From NCBI RefSeq assembly GCF_026735165.1, contig NZ_JAPQES010000002.1, forward strand, positions 251,745-315,744: DNA of 64,000 nt, in the 5' to 3' direction. A program made the translations under genes and the position numbers. Below, piece by piece: positions 46,417 through 57,804 of this stretch. How positions within the stretch are numbered: position 1 is the stretch's first letter; each line of letters starts with the position of its first letter. The notes below the pieces were generated by a model that ran no database searches, was not told the DNA's origin, and worked only from the letters and a program-made list of their open reading frames with translations. Source of the DNA: Clostridium ganghwense. Lineage in GTDB: Bacteria > Bacillota > Clostridia > Clostridiales > Clostridiaceae.

Positions 46417-46932
46417 TTATTTATATGAAAATTCATTATTTAACTTTTTTTCTATCCTCTTTTTATTATTTATACCTTCTATCAAAGATATTGTTATAGC
46501 TACCATATATGAATATAATTCCTCTTCTTCTTCAAATTCTATTTCTATAGGTATTTCTTGTGGTTCTACTCCTTGTAAGTCATTAATGTGTATATATCTC
46601 TGAAGACAATAAACAAATCCATCGTTTTCATCCTTAACACTTGAAATAGTTACAGTATTCTTACTTCCAAAGCCATAAGTAATTAAATTTCCATTTATAC
46701 TAATCTTATTTCCAAGTAAAGTATCCATATTAGCTAAACAATACCCACAGTTTAGTGTTACTGCTGATATGTTAATGCATGAATTCATAATAATATAATC
46801 ACTATATTTTTCATTATACGGTATATCTTTACTAATATCTCTATATTTAATTCCTAAAGCTTCAATAAAACCTAATACGTTGGATTTAAAAACCTTATCA
46901 TTGTTTTGTCCAACAAATGCTATTGTTTTCAT
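46417..46932 (-). CDS. small clostridial protein resembling part of a Mur-ligase-like fold
   Basis: 171-aa protein I cannot assign firmly. The block ITYGFGSKNTVTISSVKDE followed by VYCLQRYIHINDLQGVEPQEIPIEI resembles the segment at the junction of the central and C-terminal domains in Mur-type ligases. There is no ATP-binding GTNGKT loop, so it is not an active ligase by itself. An acidic run (EFEEEEELY) precedes the C terminus. ATG 46932 lies downstream of GGTGGAG. Function unknown. Confidence 0.55.
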   Translation of the reverse strand: MKTIAFVGQNNDKVFKSNVLGFIEALGIKYRDISKDIPYNEKYSDYIIMNSCINISAVTLNCGYCLANMDTLLGNKISINGNLITYGFGSKNTVTISSVKDENDGFVYCLQRYIHINDLQGVEPQEIPIEIEFEEEEELYSYMVAITISLIEGINNKKRIEKKLNNEFSYK

Positions 46933-47105
46933 TTAACCAACTCCACCTTTAGAATATTTTGTGTAATTTCTTAAACATAGTTTAAACATATAGTGAGATT
47001 TTATGAGTAAGCTAGCTTAAACAATATTAATTACAAAAATTCCAAAAATTAAATTGGTGTTGTTTCCATTATAATACAATTATGCGTTAAATTTCAATAA
47101 CTTTT

Positions 47106-47876
47106 TTAATTATTTAATATTTGTCTTCCTGTATAATCTATATGATAATTATCTTTATAAATCAAATCAGATATTTTCACAAACTCATATCCTTGAGATT
47201 TTAACTCTTCTATTATCTTAGGCAAATTTTCAGGTGTATATTTGGCGGTATTGTGAAATAAAATTATAGAACCTGGCTTCACCTTGTTTATTACCCTTAT
47301 ATATTCACTTTCAGCCCCTTGTTCTTTCCAATCAATACTATCTACATCCCATTGTACACAGTAATGATTTGTGCTTTCTGCAGCCTCCACACTTTTATCA
47401 TTATAGGAACCTGATGGAAACCTAAATAACTTTGTATCCGTGCCTATAAGTTGCATTAATTTTGCATCTGTAGCAGATATCTCCTTTATTATTTTATCAT
47501 TTGACAATGTAGTCATATCTGGATGGGTATCTGAATGATTACCAATTTCATGTCCTCTTATATATATTTCTTTTGTTTCTTTTGGAAATTCATCACTCCA
47601 TCTTCCTACTAAGAAAAAAGTAGCTTTTACATTATATTTATCTAAAATATCTAATATTTTAATTGTATTGTTAGCTCCCCAACTAGCATCAAAAGAAATT
47701 GCTACTTTTTTCTCCTTTGTGTCTACACAATATATGGGTAATTTTTTTTCTTTTGTAAATACTCCTCCACTTCTATAATTAAACATAGTAGCAATGAGTC
47801 CAACTGCAATAAGCATTATAAGTACTAATAAAATGTTTTTAACTTTAGTCCTTCTAGATATTACTAGTATTTTCAT
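47106..47876 (-). CDS. pdaB: PdaB-type sporulation polysaccharide deacetylase
   Basis: 256-aa protein with one N-terminal membrane helix (about residues 14-31) and a NodB deacetylase domain outside the membrane: motif 1 SFDASWG (Asp63), metal-binding HSDTHPD (His114, His118), RFPSGSYND and late HNTAKYTPE. The second Asp of the usual FDDG is replaced, as in PdaB relatives. PdaB is needed for stable spores in Bacillus, probably acting on spore peptidoglycan. Monocistronic, divergent from the SASP gene at 48059. Confidence 0.88.
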   Translation of the reverse strand: MKILVISRRTKVKNILLVLIMLIAVGLIATMFNYRSGGVFTKEKKLPIYCVDTKEKKVAISFDASWGANNTIKILDILDKYNVKATFFLVGRWSDEFPKETKEIYIRGHEIGNHSDTHPDMTTLSNDKIIKEISATDAKLMQLIGTDTKLFRFPSGSYNDKSVEAAESTNHYCVQWDVDSIDWKEQGAESEYIRVINKVKPGSIILFHNTAKYTPENLPKIIEELKSQGYEFVKISDLIYKDNYHIDYTGRQILNN

Positions 47877-48058
47877 AAATCCTCCTAAATATTAATTACT
47901 CTATTGAATTTATATATATTTTTCCCTTTAAATATTACCAAAATATAGATTTAGTATTTTTCCCAAGAATCTGCTAATTTACCTATATAACTCTAGTATA
48001 AAGCTTGTTTCCTAAGACAAACTATTAATACAAATAATACATAAAGGAGGATTAATTA

Positions 48059-48292
48059 ATGGCTTTAGGACAATCTGGCAGTGGTCGCACACAAGTAGTA
48101 CCTGACTGTCATAAAATACTAGATCATATGAAATATGAAATAGCTGAAGAATTAAACTTAGGAGTTCACGAAGGTTCAGAAGACTATTGGGGCGATATTT
48201 CTTCTAAAAATTGTGGTAGAGTTGGAGGCACAATGGTTAAGAGACTGGTAAATTTAGCTGAAGAAGAACTTTTAAATGGAAAAAAAGCTTAA
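48059..48292 (+). CDS. alpha/beta-type small acid-soluble spore protein
   Basis: 77-aa SASP with MKYEIAEELNLGVHEGSEDYWGDI, seen as YEIAEELNL, then NCGRVGGTMVKRLVNLAE, the two DNA-binding blocks of the family. It protects spore DNA and feeds germination. Strong ribosome site AAAGGAGG before ATG 48059 and terminator right after the stop. The promoter, expected to be SigmaG-type, was not convincingly found by eye. Confidence 0.93.
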   Translation: MALGQSGSGRTQVVPDCHKILDHMKYEIAEELNLGVHEGSEDYWGDISSKNCGRVGGTMVKRLVNLAEEELLNGKKA

Positions 48293-48300
48293 AAATTTTA

Positions 48301-48322
48301 AGCACCGATTCATTTCGGTGCT
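48301..48322 (+). terminator. terminator after the SASP gene
   Basis: Stem AGCACCGA/TCGGTGCT followed by TTTTT, 9 bp past the stop. Confidence 0.9.
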
Positions 48323-48369
48323 TTTTATGATATAATATTCTATGTAATCTGTTTAAAGGAGTGAAGGTA

Positions 48370-48894
48370 ATGTATAGCAATACCTCAGAATTAGCCGAAG
48401 ATAAGCTTCTTTTGCTTTATTTATTGGACAAAATTAAACTTCCTATTTCAAATAATAAAGTTACCGAAATTATATTAGAGAATAATTTTATTAACTACTT
48501 CACTCTCCAACAATATCTAACGGAACTCGCAAATGCGAATTTCATAAATTACATAGAACAAGAAGGTAAACATAGAATTATTGTTTCTAATAAAGGGTTG
48601 AAGGTCTTATCATTATTTAGAAATAGAATATCTGAAGTTAAAATTAAAGCAATAGATTGTTATCTAAAAAAACAAATGGAAAGTATAAAAAAGGAAATTG
48701 CCATATCTGCTGACTATACAATTGAAGGAAATAATTATATTGTTAATTTAAAAGCAGTTGAAAACAATTCTATATTAATTGATTTAAAATTAAATGTGGC
48801 ATCAAATAAGCAAGCAAAAGATTTATGTGCAAAGTGGAAAAAAAATTCTTCTAAACTTTATAATGAATTATTTAAAGTACTCATAAATAATTAA
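48370..48894 (+). CDS. DUF4364 family protein (winged-helix-like)
   Basis: 174-aa soluble protein. The first 80 residues form a winged-helix-like domain (LLLLYLLDKIKLPISNNKVTEIIL, LQQYLTELANANFINYIEQEG), the usual layout of DUF4364, which is typical of spore-forming clostridia and suspected to regulate transcription. The C-terminal half is a dimerisation-like β region. ATG 48370 has AAAGGAG 8 bases upstream. It overlaps the converging YVTN gene by 4 bp. Confidence 0.8.
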   Translation: MYSNTSELAEDKLLLLYLLDKIKLPISNNKVTEIILENNFINYFTLQQYLTELANANFINYIEQEGKHRIIVSNKGLKVLSLFRNRISEVKIKAIDCYLKKQMESIKKEIAISADYTIEGNNYIVNLKAVENNSILIDLKLNVASNKQAKDLCAKWKKNSSKLYNELFKVLINN

Positions 48895-49775
48895 CCAACT
48901 GTCATTCCCGTAGGTTCGCCACCTATGGATATGACTTTTTTATTTTCTTTTTCTATATCAACTCTTATAAGCAAATTATTATAGTTATCTCCTACATAAA
49001 TATAATCTCCCATTTTTATAATGCCTCTAGGCATTCCCCCAATGTTTATTTTCTTAATTGCTTTATATAAATTAATATCTGCTATACTAATACTACCTTC
49101 ACCAAAATTAGATACATAACAATACAAAGCATCTGCATACATGTCCACAGGATATTTGCCAACTAAAATTTTATTTAATACCTTACAAGTTTTTAAAGAT
49201 AATATGCTAATACTTCCTCTTGTATCAGCTCCTATATTACTTTCACAAACTAGTATATGATCACCATCAACGGTAAATAATGCCTTTGTAGGATAAGCAC
49301 CAACTCTTATATGCTTTATATTTTTTCTATCCTCTAAATCCACAATAGTTAAACTATCGTTTTCAAAATTTGATATTAACATGAGATTTTTTTGTTTGTT
49401 TACTTGTATGCTATGTGGCAAATTGCCGCAGGGGATCTCTTCATCAATCTTGTTTGTAATTAAATTAAAAACTACAATGTAATTGGATTCTCCACAAATA
49501 ACATAAGCCTTATCATCATACACAGCAGCATCATTACAATGCATACCTATAAAATAATTTTCTATCTCTTTATTAAGTTCTGTATCAATTATTGAAAGAG
49601 TATTACTATAGTTATTAGCAACAAGTAATTTTTCCCTATAGGTACATATACCATGAGGACCTATCCTGTCCATATTATATGGGTTTAAAGCAATCTTATA
49701 TTCTTCTTTAAAATTTTCAATATTGACTACAGATATGTTATCTGAAGAAGTATTACATACATATAACCAATTCAT
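48891..49775 (-). CDS. YVTN-type β-propeller protein
   Basis: 294-aa protein made of about seven repeats with the pattern YVCNTSSDNISVVN, LLVANNYSNTLSIID, LMLISNFENDSLTIVD, CYVSNFGEGSISIAD, typical of YVTN/NHL-like propellers. No signal peptide or membrane anchor is visible, so it seems cytoplasmic or spore-associated. Such clostridial proteins are probable interaction scaffolds. No catalytic function is indicated. Confidence 0.82.
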   Translation of the reverse strand: MNWLYVCNTSSDNISVVNIENFKEEYKIALNPYNMDRIGPHGICTYREKLLVANNYSNTLSIIDTELNKEIENYFIGMHCNDAAVYDDKAYVICGESNYIVVFNLITNKIDEEIPCGNLPHSIQVNKQKNLMLISNFENDSLTIVDLEDRKNIKHIRVGAYPTKALFTVDGDHILVCESNIGADTRGSISILSLKTCKVLNKILVGKYPVDMYADALYCYVSNFGEGSISIADINLYKAIKKINIGGMPRGIIKMGDYIYVGDNYNNLLIRVDIEKENKKVISIGGEPTGMTVG

Positions 49776-49945
49776 ATTTTCACCCCCTCACAGTATACTA
49801 TGTGATAAAGTTAGAATTTGAGATAAAATATACAATTAAAATAAAGTTTTTAAAAAAACTAACCTTTCTTTTCTTGAATAAAATACAATAATACATTATA
49901 ATTTTTAACAGCTAAATAAATTTTACAAAAGAAAGGATGAATAAT

Positions 49946-50194
49946 ATGTATACTTTTAATCCTAAAGGAGTTTGTTCTAGAGAAATAAACTTTAATTTAG
50001 AAGATAATAAAGTTAAAAATGTTTCTTTTATTGGTGGTTGCGATGGAAACTTAAAGGGCTTATCAAGCCTTGTAGAAGGAATGGAAGCAAAAGAGGTTGT
50101 TAAAAGACTTAAAGGAATACATTGCGGTAATAAGTGTACTTCTTGTCCAGATCAACTTTCTAAAGCGCTTGAAGAATTAGTTGTAAATAAATAA
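49946..50194 (+). CDS. TSCPD domain protein (TIGR03905-like)
   Basis: 82-aa protein with the domain core VSFIGGCDGNLKGLSSLVEGM, MEAKEVVKRLKGIHCGNKCTSCPDQLSKAL; the TSCPD signature appears as CTSCPD. The domain is otherwise found at the end of some ribonucleotide reductases; in clostridia it stands alone with unknown role. Cys30-type and CxxC cysteines suggest metal or redox binding. ATG 49946 has AAAGGA 9 bases upstream; ATG 49937 abuts it. Confidence 0.85.
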   Translation: MYTFNPKGVCSREINFNLEDNKVKNVSFIGGCDGNLKGLSSLVEGMEAKEVVKRLKGIHCGNKCTSCPDQLSKALEELVVNK

Positions 50195-50227
50195 AAAAAG
50201 AAAAGTGCCACGCACTTTTCTTTTTTT
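50193..50227 (+). terminator. terminator after the TSCPD gene
   Basis: Stem AAAAGAAAAGTG/CACTTTTCTTTT with T-run directly at the stop at 50194. Confidence 0.85.
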
Positions 50228-50345
50228 ATAAAATTTTATAAATTTTCTCTATAAAAACGAAAACATTTTCGAGAAATTTACATATACTATTATTGATAGG
50301 ACAAGCTGCGTGTTCTATCAACTCCTCACGAAGGGAGGCTTATTT

Positions 50346-50492
50346 ATGAGTCGCTCATACTGCCCTAGTAATAATTTTGATGGCTTACTAGCAGTAATCG
50401 TATTAATTATTATACTCTGCTGCTATTGTGGCTATGGATATGGCTGTTATTTACCTTATTATTTTTATTCATGCTGTTGTTGTTGCTGCTAG
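50346..50492 (+). CDS. 48-aa membrane micro-protein with poly-cysteine tail
   Basis: MSRSYCPSNNFDGLLAVIV begins a 48-aa protein with one hydrophobic helix (LLAVIVLIIILCC), a YCGYGYGCYLPYYFYS aromatic/Gly stretch and a terminal run of six cysteines. GGGAGG lies 7 bases before ATG 50346, and a terminator follows at 50517-50544, so it is likely a real gene. It is reminiscent of small Cys-rich spore or membrane peptides of Firmicutes (YjcZ/SscA-like), but no family is certain. Confidence 0.65.
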   Translation: MSRSYCPSNNFDGLLAVIVLIIILCCYCGYGYGCYLPYYFYSCCCCCC

Positions 50493-50516
50493 TGAATAAT
50501 AAAAACTTATTATTAC

Positions 50517-50544
50517 AGCGGTATATTTCTTATAATATACCGCT
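50517..50544 (+). terminator. terminator after the micro-protein gene
   Basis: Stem AGCGGTATAT/ATATACCGCT with T-rich tail, 25 bp past the stop at 50492. Confidence 0.85.
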
Positions 50545-50714
50545 TTATTTTATTAACTAATGTTCATAAAATTCTATATAAATTTATACAAACTGTAAAT
50601 TTTTTATATACATAGTTTTAAAATTATATGTTGAAGGTAAAAATACTAGAATAATAAGGAATTTAGTGATATAATCTAATCTAACTAATTACCATTTATG
50701 AAAGAGAGGACTCG

Positions 50715-51827
50715 ATGTTGTTTAAAAACAAAAAAATTCCCTACTTAAATTTAATACCCATTTTAATAATTTCTTTCTTACTTTTTAAGGCTATAAATAA
50801 TATTGAGATCTTGGCAGAAGGTTTTTGGTTTTTAATGTCAATTCTCACTCCTTTTTTTTGGGCCTTTGGAACAGCATATTTACTAAATCCATTAATGATT
50901 CATATTGAAAAAAGGTTTAAATTAAAAAGAGGATTAAGCATATTAGTTGTTTATATGATCCTTATAGGTTTCATAACCTTAACAGTAACTATAATTTCTC
51001 CTACTATAACTAAGAATATAGGAGACTTAGTGGATAATATTCCAAACTTTGCTAAGCAAACAGAATCATGGTTTAATACTAATGTAAAAAATCTAAATTT
51101 AGCAAATAACGCCAATCTTGTTGAATCAATAAACAACTTTTTAACTACATCCTCAGATAAATTAACATCGATTTTAAATACAGGAGTTAATGTAGCATTA
51201 ACCAAAGCTATTAATTTCACTTCATCTTTTCTTAAAATGATTTTTGGATTTATAATATCTGTTTATATGTTAAAAGACAAAGAAATTTTTAAGAACAATA
51301 TAAAAAAATTTTTATATGCTGTTTTTGATCAAGAATCTGTAACTGCTTTTCTTATATTTGGAGATGAAGTAAATAAATTATTTTCTCAATACATCATTGG
51401 TAAGTTCATTGACTCATTAATAATAGGACTACTATGCGCTATAGGTTTAACATTGCTAAAAACACCTTACGCTCTACTTATTAGCTTAATAGTTGGTATT
51501 ACAAATATGATACCTTACTTTGGTCCTTTTATTGGAATGATACCAGCTGTTATAATAACTATATTTTATAGTCCAATACAGGCTTTAAAAGTACTTGTCT
51601 TTATATTATTTCTACAACAATTCGATGGGTTATACTTAGGTCCTAAAATACTTGGAGACAAAGTAGGATTAAGCCCTTTTTGGATAATACTAGCTATAAC
51701 TTTTGGTGGCGGTCTTTTTGGAGTTCTCGGAATGTTTTTAGGAGTACCTGTTATGGCTGTTATAAAAATTTCACTGCAAAGGCTTATTTCTAAACGCCTA
51801 AAAAATAAAAATATTAAGGAAATTTAA
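50715..51827 (+). CDS. AI-2E family transporter-like membrane protein
   Basis: 370-aa polytopic membrane protein of the PerM/YtvI-type family: two N-terminal helices, a soluble helical insert (LVDNIPNFAKQTESWFNT), then KFIDSLIIGLLCAIGLTLL, VGITNMIPYFGPFIGMIPAVI and FGVLGMFLGVPVMAVIK. The family name comes from AI-2 export in E. coli; other members are Na+/H+ antiporters or of unknown substrate, so the substrate here is open. Confidence 0.88.
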   Translation: MLFKNKKIPYLNLIPILIISFLLFKAINNIEILAEGFWFLMSILTPFFWAFGTAYLLNPLMIHIEKRFKLKRGLSILVVYMILIGFITLTVTIISPTITKNIGDLVDNIPNFAKQTESWFNTNVKNLNLANNANLVESINNFLTTSSDKLTSILNTGVNVALTKAINFTSSFLKMIFGFIISVYMLKDKEIFKNNIKKFLYAVFDQESVTAFLIFGDEVNKLFSQYIIGKFIDSLIIGLLCAIGLTLLKTPYALLISLIVGITNMIPYFGPFIGMIPAVIITIFYSPIQALKVLVFILFLQQFDGLYLGPKILGDKVGLSPFWIILAITFGGGLFGVLGMFLGVPVMAVIKISLQRLISKRLKNKNIKEI

Positions 51828-51878
51828 AATAAAGAAAAATGAGGAACAGCTTTTAGCTACTCCTCATTTTTCTTTATT
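51828..51878. terminator. bidirectional terminator overlapping the folC 3' end
   Basis: 18-bp stem AATAAAGAAAAATGAGGA and complement. The right arm codes for the last residues of FolC, so the gene ends inside the hairpin. Confidence 0.85.
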
Positions 51879-53179
51879 ATTTTTCTCATATCTCCTATCA
51901 TATATAGTGAACCTGAAATTAACAATAAATCTTCTTTGTTGCAATAACTCAGTCCAAGTTTATACGCTTTTTCATAATTTTCAACAGCTTCACATTCTTT
52001 ATTACATTTTTCTACTTCTAATTTAAGTTTATCTGCTAACTCTGCCCTATCACTATGAGGAGTTACACATATTACTTTTTTTGCTATTGGTACAATTGTT
52101 TTAACCATATCGTATACCTGCTTATCTGCAAGAATTCCCAAAATTAAAATTAAACTATCATATTTTGTATATGTTTCTACACTTTCTTTTAACTTTGATA
52201 TTCCATCAACATTATGAGCTCCATCTATTATGACTGTAGGCTGACTTTTCATTATTTCAAACCTTCCCATCCATTTAACTTTGGATAAAGCCTTTATAAT
52301 ATGTGTTTTCTCTATTCTTATTCCCTGGTCTTTTAATAATTCTACAACCTGTATAGCTACTGCACAATTTAATAATTGATGCTTACCCAATAAAGATAGC
52401 CTTATATCATAAGTATCATATTCTCCCTTTATACTTATATTTTGAAGACTTTTTCCCTGGTGCTCATTTTCTCCTCTGGTACATCCAAAAAACTCTACAC
52501 AATCTTTTTTAACCTTAATAAGCTTTGAGTACATATCTTTACAAACTTTTTCAATTACGTCTTCAACCTCTTTTTGTTGAGGATACAATACAACTGGAGT
52601 ATTTTTCTTGATTATACCTGCCTTTTCAAATGCTATTTCAGATAATGTTTCTCCTAAAATATTCATGTGATCATAACTAACAGATGTAATAACGCTCAAT
52701 ATAGGAGTTATTACATTCGTAGAATCTAATCTTCCTCCAAGTCCTACTTCTATAACTGCAAAATCAACTTTTTTTTCGTAAAAATATAGTAACCCTGCGC
52801 AAGTTATTATTTCAAATTGAGTAGGATTATCATACCCCATATCTTTAACTTTATCTATTACTTCTGCAACTCTAGTAATAACTTCTGCTAATTCATTTTT
52901 ACCTATATTAACTCCATTTATCTGTATTCTTTCTTCAAATTCCTCAATATATGGAGAAGTATACATTCCAACATTATAACCAGCTTCTTTAAGCATACTA
53001 GTAATCATTGAAGTAGTAGAACCTTTTCCGTTAGTTCCAGCTATATGTATACATTTTAACTTTTTATGAGGATCTCCTAACAATTCAAGTATCTTCTCTG
53101 TTCTTGAAAGCCCCAATTTTATACTAAATCTAGCTGTGTCTTCTATATATTGCCTAGCCTGTACATAATTCAATTTCAT
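51857..53179 (-). CDS. folC: folylpolyglutamate synthase / dihydrofolate synthase
   Basis: About 440 aa. P-loop GTNGKGSTTSMITSML, IEVGLGGRLDSTNVI and MKSQPTVIIDGAHN mark FolC of the Mur-ligase superfamily, which adds glutamates to folate and, in many bacteria, makes dihydrofolate. ATG 53179 is near GGAGAG (tight spacing); a TTG at 53194 has no ribosome site. It is downstream of valS as in Bacillus and many clostridia. Confidence 0.93.
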   Translation of the reverse strand: MKLNYVQARQYIEDTARFSIKLGLSRTEKILELLGDPHKKLKCIHIAGTNGKGSTTSMITSMLKEAGYNVGMYTSPYIEEFEERIQINGVNIGKNELAEVITRVAEVIDKVKDMGYDNPTQFEIITCAGLLYFYEKKVDFAVIEVGLGGRLDSTNVITPILSVITSVSYDHMNILGETLSEIAFEKAGIIKKNTPVVLYPQQKEVEDVIEKVCKDMYSKLIKVKKDCVEFFGCTRGENEHQGKSLQNISIKGEYDTYDIRLSLLGKHQLLNCAVAIQVVELLKDQGIRIEKTHIIKALSKVKWMGRFEIMKSQPTVIIDGAHNVDGISKLKESVETYTKYDSLILILGILADKQVYDMVKTIVPIAKKVICVTPHSDRAELADKLKLEVEKCNKECEAVENYEKAYKLGLSYCNKEDLLLISGSLYMIGDMRKIIKKNEE

Positions 53180-53271
53180 TCTCTCCAATCTCAAATATAA
53201 TTTTCTTTATATAGATTAAAGTTTAAAATTAATTCTATCAAAATTCAACATCTTTATCAAACTTTTTATAT

Positions 53272-53303
53272 AAAAAGTACCTGCTATTTAGCAGGCACTT
53301 TCA
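53272..53303 (-). terminator. terminator after valS
   Basis: Minus strand stem AAAGTGCCTGCTA/TAGCAGGTACTTT followed by T-rich sequence, separating valS and folC. Confidence 0.8.
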
Positions 53304-53309
53304 TTAAAA

Positions 53310-55949
<2,640 letters not shown>

Positions 55950-55971
55950 TTATATTACCTCCCATTATATT

Positions 55972-56040
55972 AATGGACAATGAACACTAGACAATCAAAA
56001 CTTAAAAATTCTTATATTGCCAATTGTTAATTGTCATTTT
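55972..56040. repeat. degenerate inverted repeat between T-box and valS
   Basis: Arms AATGGACAATGAACACTAG (left) and, on the other strand, AATGACAATTAACAATTGG (right) are imperfect inverted copies of an ACAAT-rich element. Such ACAATTAACAATTGACAATT tracts occur as small interspersed repeats in some clostridia. It sits in the untranslated leader without disrupting the T-box or ribosome site. Confidence 0.55.
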
Positions 56041-56045
56041 TTTAA

Positions 56046-56290
56046 ATAAAAAAAGCACTGACCTCCCAAAGGACGACAGTGCGCGTTACCACCTTAATTC
56101 CTGCAAAATGCAGACACTCATTTATATTAACGATGTGACCACCGTCTTTACCTACTACTATTTCGGTAAAGAAGCTCCAAAGCTACCTTCAAGATAATTT
56201 GTATAGAAAGTCTCTCAGCTAATAAACTTTCCTCTCTTAATACTCCTATATCTTTACTCCTCTTTTTCTTTGCTTTTATATTAGATTCAA
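56046..56290 (-). promoter_or_regulatory. T-box riboswitch, Val-specific (valS leader)
   Basis: Minus strand: T-box core AAGGTGGTAACGCGC, then terminator stem CACTGTCGTCC...GGAGGTCAGTG with T-run. The specifier loop reads TTGAAGGTAGCTTTGG, giving GTA (Val), which matches the tRNA-Val(TAC) gene in this window. Confidence 0.95.
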
Positions 56291-56303
56291 ATATATATTT
56301 TCT

Positions 56304-56331
56304 ATTATAACTTTATTTTATAAACTGTCAA
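56304..56331 (-). promoter_or_regulatory. SigmaA promoter of valS
   Basis: Minus strand -35 TTGACA (56326-56331), 16-nt spacer, -10 TATAAT (56304-56309), directly before the T-box. Confidence 0.8.
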
Positions 56332-56458
56332 TACTTATTCTTATTTTTTCACCACTTAACTAAAAAAGAATATTGTAATAATAAACGGGATTTTTTTATA
56401 AATATATATTACACGAACTATCTATTGTTGAATATTCCATAAAGGATGATGTATTAAT

Positions 56459-56989
56459 ATGAAACATACAAGTATTCCCGGAATAAATTTAACTACTTGT
56501 AAAATATTACATGACAGTAAAAAGGAAAAAATTTATTTAACACCAGATTATAAAGTAATAAAGATATGTAAAAATCTTGATGAATGTAGAAGAGAATATC
56601 TTATACTTAGATACTGTCAAAATAACAAATATTTTCCTAAAGTATATGAATATCATGCCGGATATATAATTAGAGAATATATTTCAGGAATCTGTCTAAT
56701 AGATTATATAAAAAAACAAAGTATTGATGAAAGTCTTGTCCTTTCATTAGTTGATCTTATAGAAAATTTTAAGCTTCTCCATTTCACAAGATTAGATACA
56801 GGTATTTCTCATATTTTTATAAATAAGAATGGTACTTTAAAAGTAATAGGTCTAAAAAATAATTATCTTCGAAAAGAAAAATATCCAAAGCATATGATTT
56901 CTGGTCTCAGAAAATTAAAGGTTTCTAAAAAATTTTTTAAAGTTTTAAAAAAACAACATCCTGATTTATATCAAAAATGGAAAGATTAA
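56459..56989 (+). CDS. degenerate protein-kinase-like protein
   Basis: 176-aa protein with the outline of a small kinase: VIKICK (Lys35 as the ATP lysine), ECRREYLIL (Glu46 of the αC helix), hinge YIIREYISGICL, and HFTRLDTGISHIFIN where HRDxxxxN would lie (candidate Asp113). The following LKVIGLKN lacks the DFG aspartate. About 100 residues of C-lobe are missing. It is thus likely a pseudokinase or an atypical small-molecule kinase. AAAGGATG precedes ATG 56459. Partner unknown. Confidence 0.6.
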   Translation: MKHTSIPGINLTTCKILHDSKKEKIYLTPDYKVIKICKNLDECRREYLILRYCQNNKYFPKVYEYHAGYIIREYISGICLIDYIKKQSIDESLVLSLVDLIENFKLLHFTRLDTGISHIFINKNGTLKVIGLKNNYLRKEKYPKHMISGLRKLKVSKKFFKVLKKQHPDLYQKWKD

Positions 56990-57039
56990 TACAACTCAAA
57001 GTGAAGATGCAAATGTTTTATTTTGTATATCTTAAAAAC

Positions 57040-57076
57040 AAAGCTATTGAAATGTTTTTTACATCTTAATAGCTTT
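57040..57076. terminator. bidirectional terminator
   Basis: Stem AAAGCTATT/AATAGCTTT with a 19-nt loop and A/T runs between the convergent genes ending at 56989 and 57091. Confidence 0.7.
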
Positions 57077-57090
57077 TAACATCCTAATTT

Positions 57091-57735
57091 TTAAAGTCTT
57101 TCAAGAGATTTTATAACTTCTTTAGGCTCTAATCTATTAGTATAGTCAATATTTACATAATCTAAGACTATATTTCCATTCGTATCAACTACATATGTTG
57201 CAGGTATTGGCAGCTCATAATTATCATTACCCTGTGTTGCAACTAAATCAATACCAACCCCTTTATAAAGTGATTTGAATTCCTCTTCAATCTGAAAACT
57301 CAAACCAAATTTTTGGGCAACTTTATTTTCAATATCACTTAAAACTTCGTATTTTAATAAATATTTCTCTATTAAAGACATAGAATTATCTGGTAACTCA
57401 GGCGAAATAGCTACTAATTGAGCTCCTAAGGCTTTTATTTCAGGAAGTATTTCTTGATATGCGTGTAACTCAAGATTACAATATGGACACCATGCACCAC
57501 GATAAAAACTTATAACTAATGGACCTTTTTCCAATAAATCATGTGAATCTATCTTTTCTCCAACAGCATTTCTAAGTATAAAGTGAGGTATTTTATCACC
57601 TACTTTTAAAGCTTTTTTTTCTACCCCTTTTTGTGCAAGGTTTTCTGCTTGACTTCTTAAAAGATCAATAATATCTTTAGGAGCTTTATTAAGAAAATCT
57701 TCATTGAATTTTTTTAGTTCTAAATTTAAATTCAT
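57091..57735 (-). CDS. AhpC/TSA-type peroxiredoxin-like protein
   Basis: 214-aa thioredoxin-fold protein with a 45-residue helical N-terminal extension, KVGDKIPHFILRNAVGE and the active site SFYRGAWCPYCNLEL (Cys83/Cys86). The CPYC spacing is that of peroxiredoxin-like/bacterioferritin-comigratory relatives, so it should reduce peroxides or act as a disulfide reductase. Operator motif ATGACCAGTCAT lies 31 bp upstream of the start, so it is probably controlled by the TetR protein encoded next to it. Confidence 0.85.
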   Translation of the reverse strand: MNLNLELKKFNEDFLNKAPKDIIDLLRSQAENLAQKGVEKKALKVGDKIPHFILRNAVGEKIDSHDLLEKGPLVISFYRGAWCPYCNLELHAYQEILPEIKALGAQLVAISPELPDNSMSLIEKYLLKYEVLSDIENKVAQKFGLSFQIEEEFKSLYKGVGIDLVATQGNDNYELPIPATYVVDTNGNIVLDYVNIDYTNRLEPKEVIKSLERL

Positions 57736-57765
57736 TTTGTTGCCTCCGTATTTACAAATTTATAT

Positions 57766-57777
57766 ATGACCAGTCAT
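57766..57777. promoter_or_regulatory. TetR-family operator, copy 1
   Basis: ATGACCAGTCAT, near-palindrome, adjoining TATATA as a possible -10 of the peroxiredoxin-like gene on the minus strand. Same motif at 58401, 61832 and 61897. Confidence 0.65.
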
Positions 57778-57804
57778 TTAATTATTAGCTTTAAAACAGA
57801 AGTT

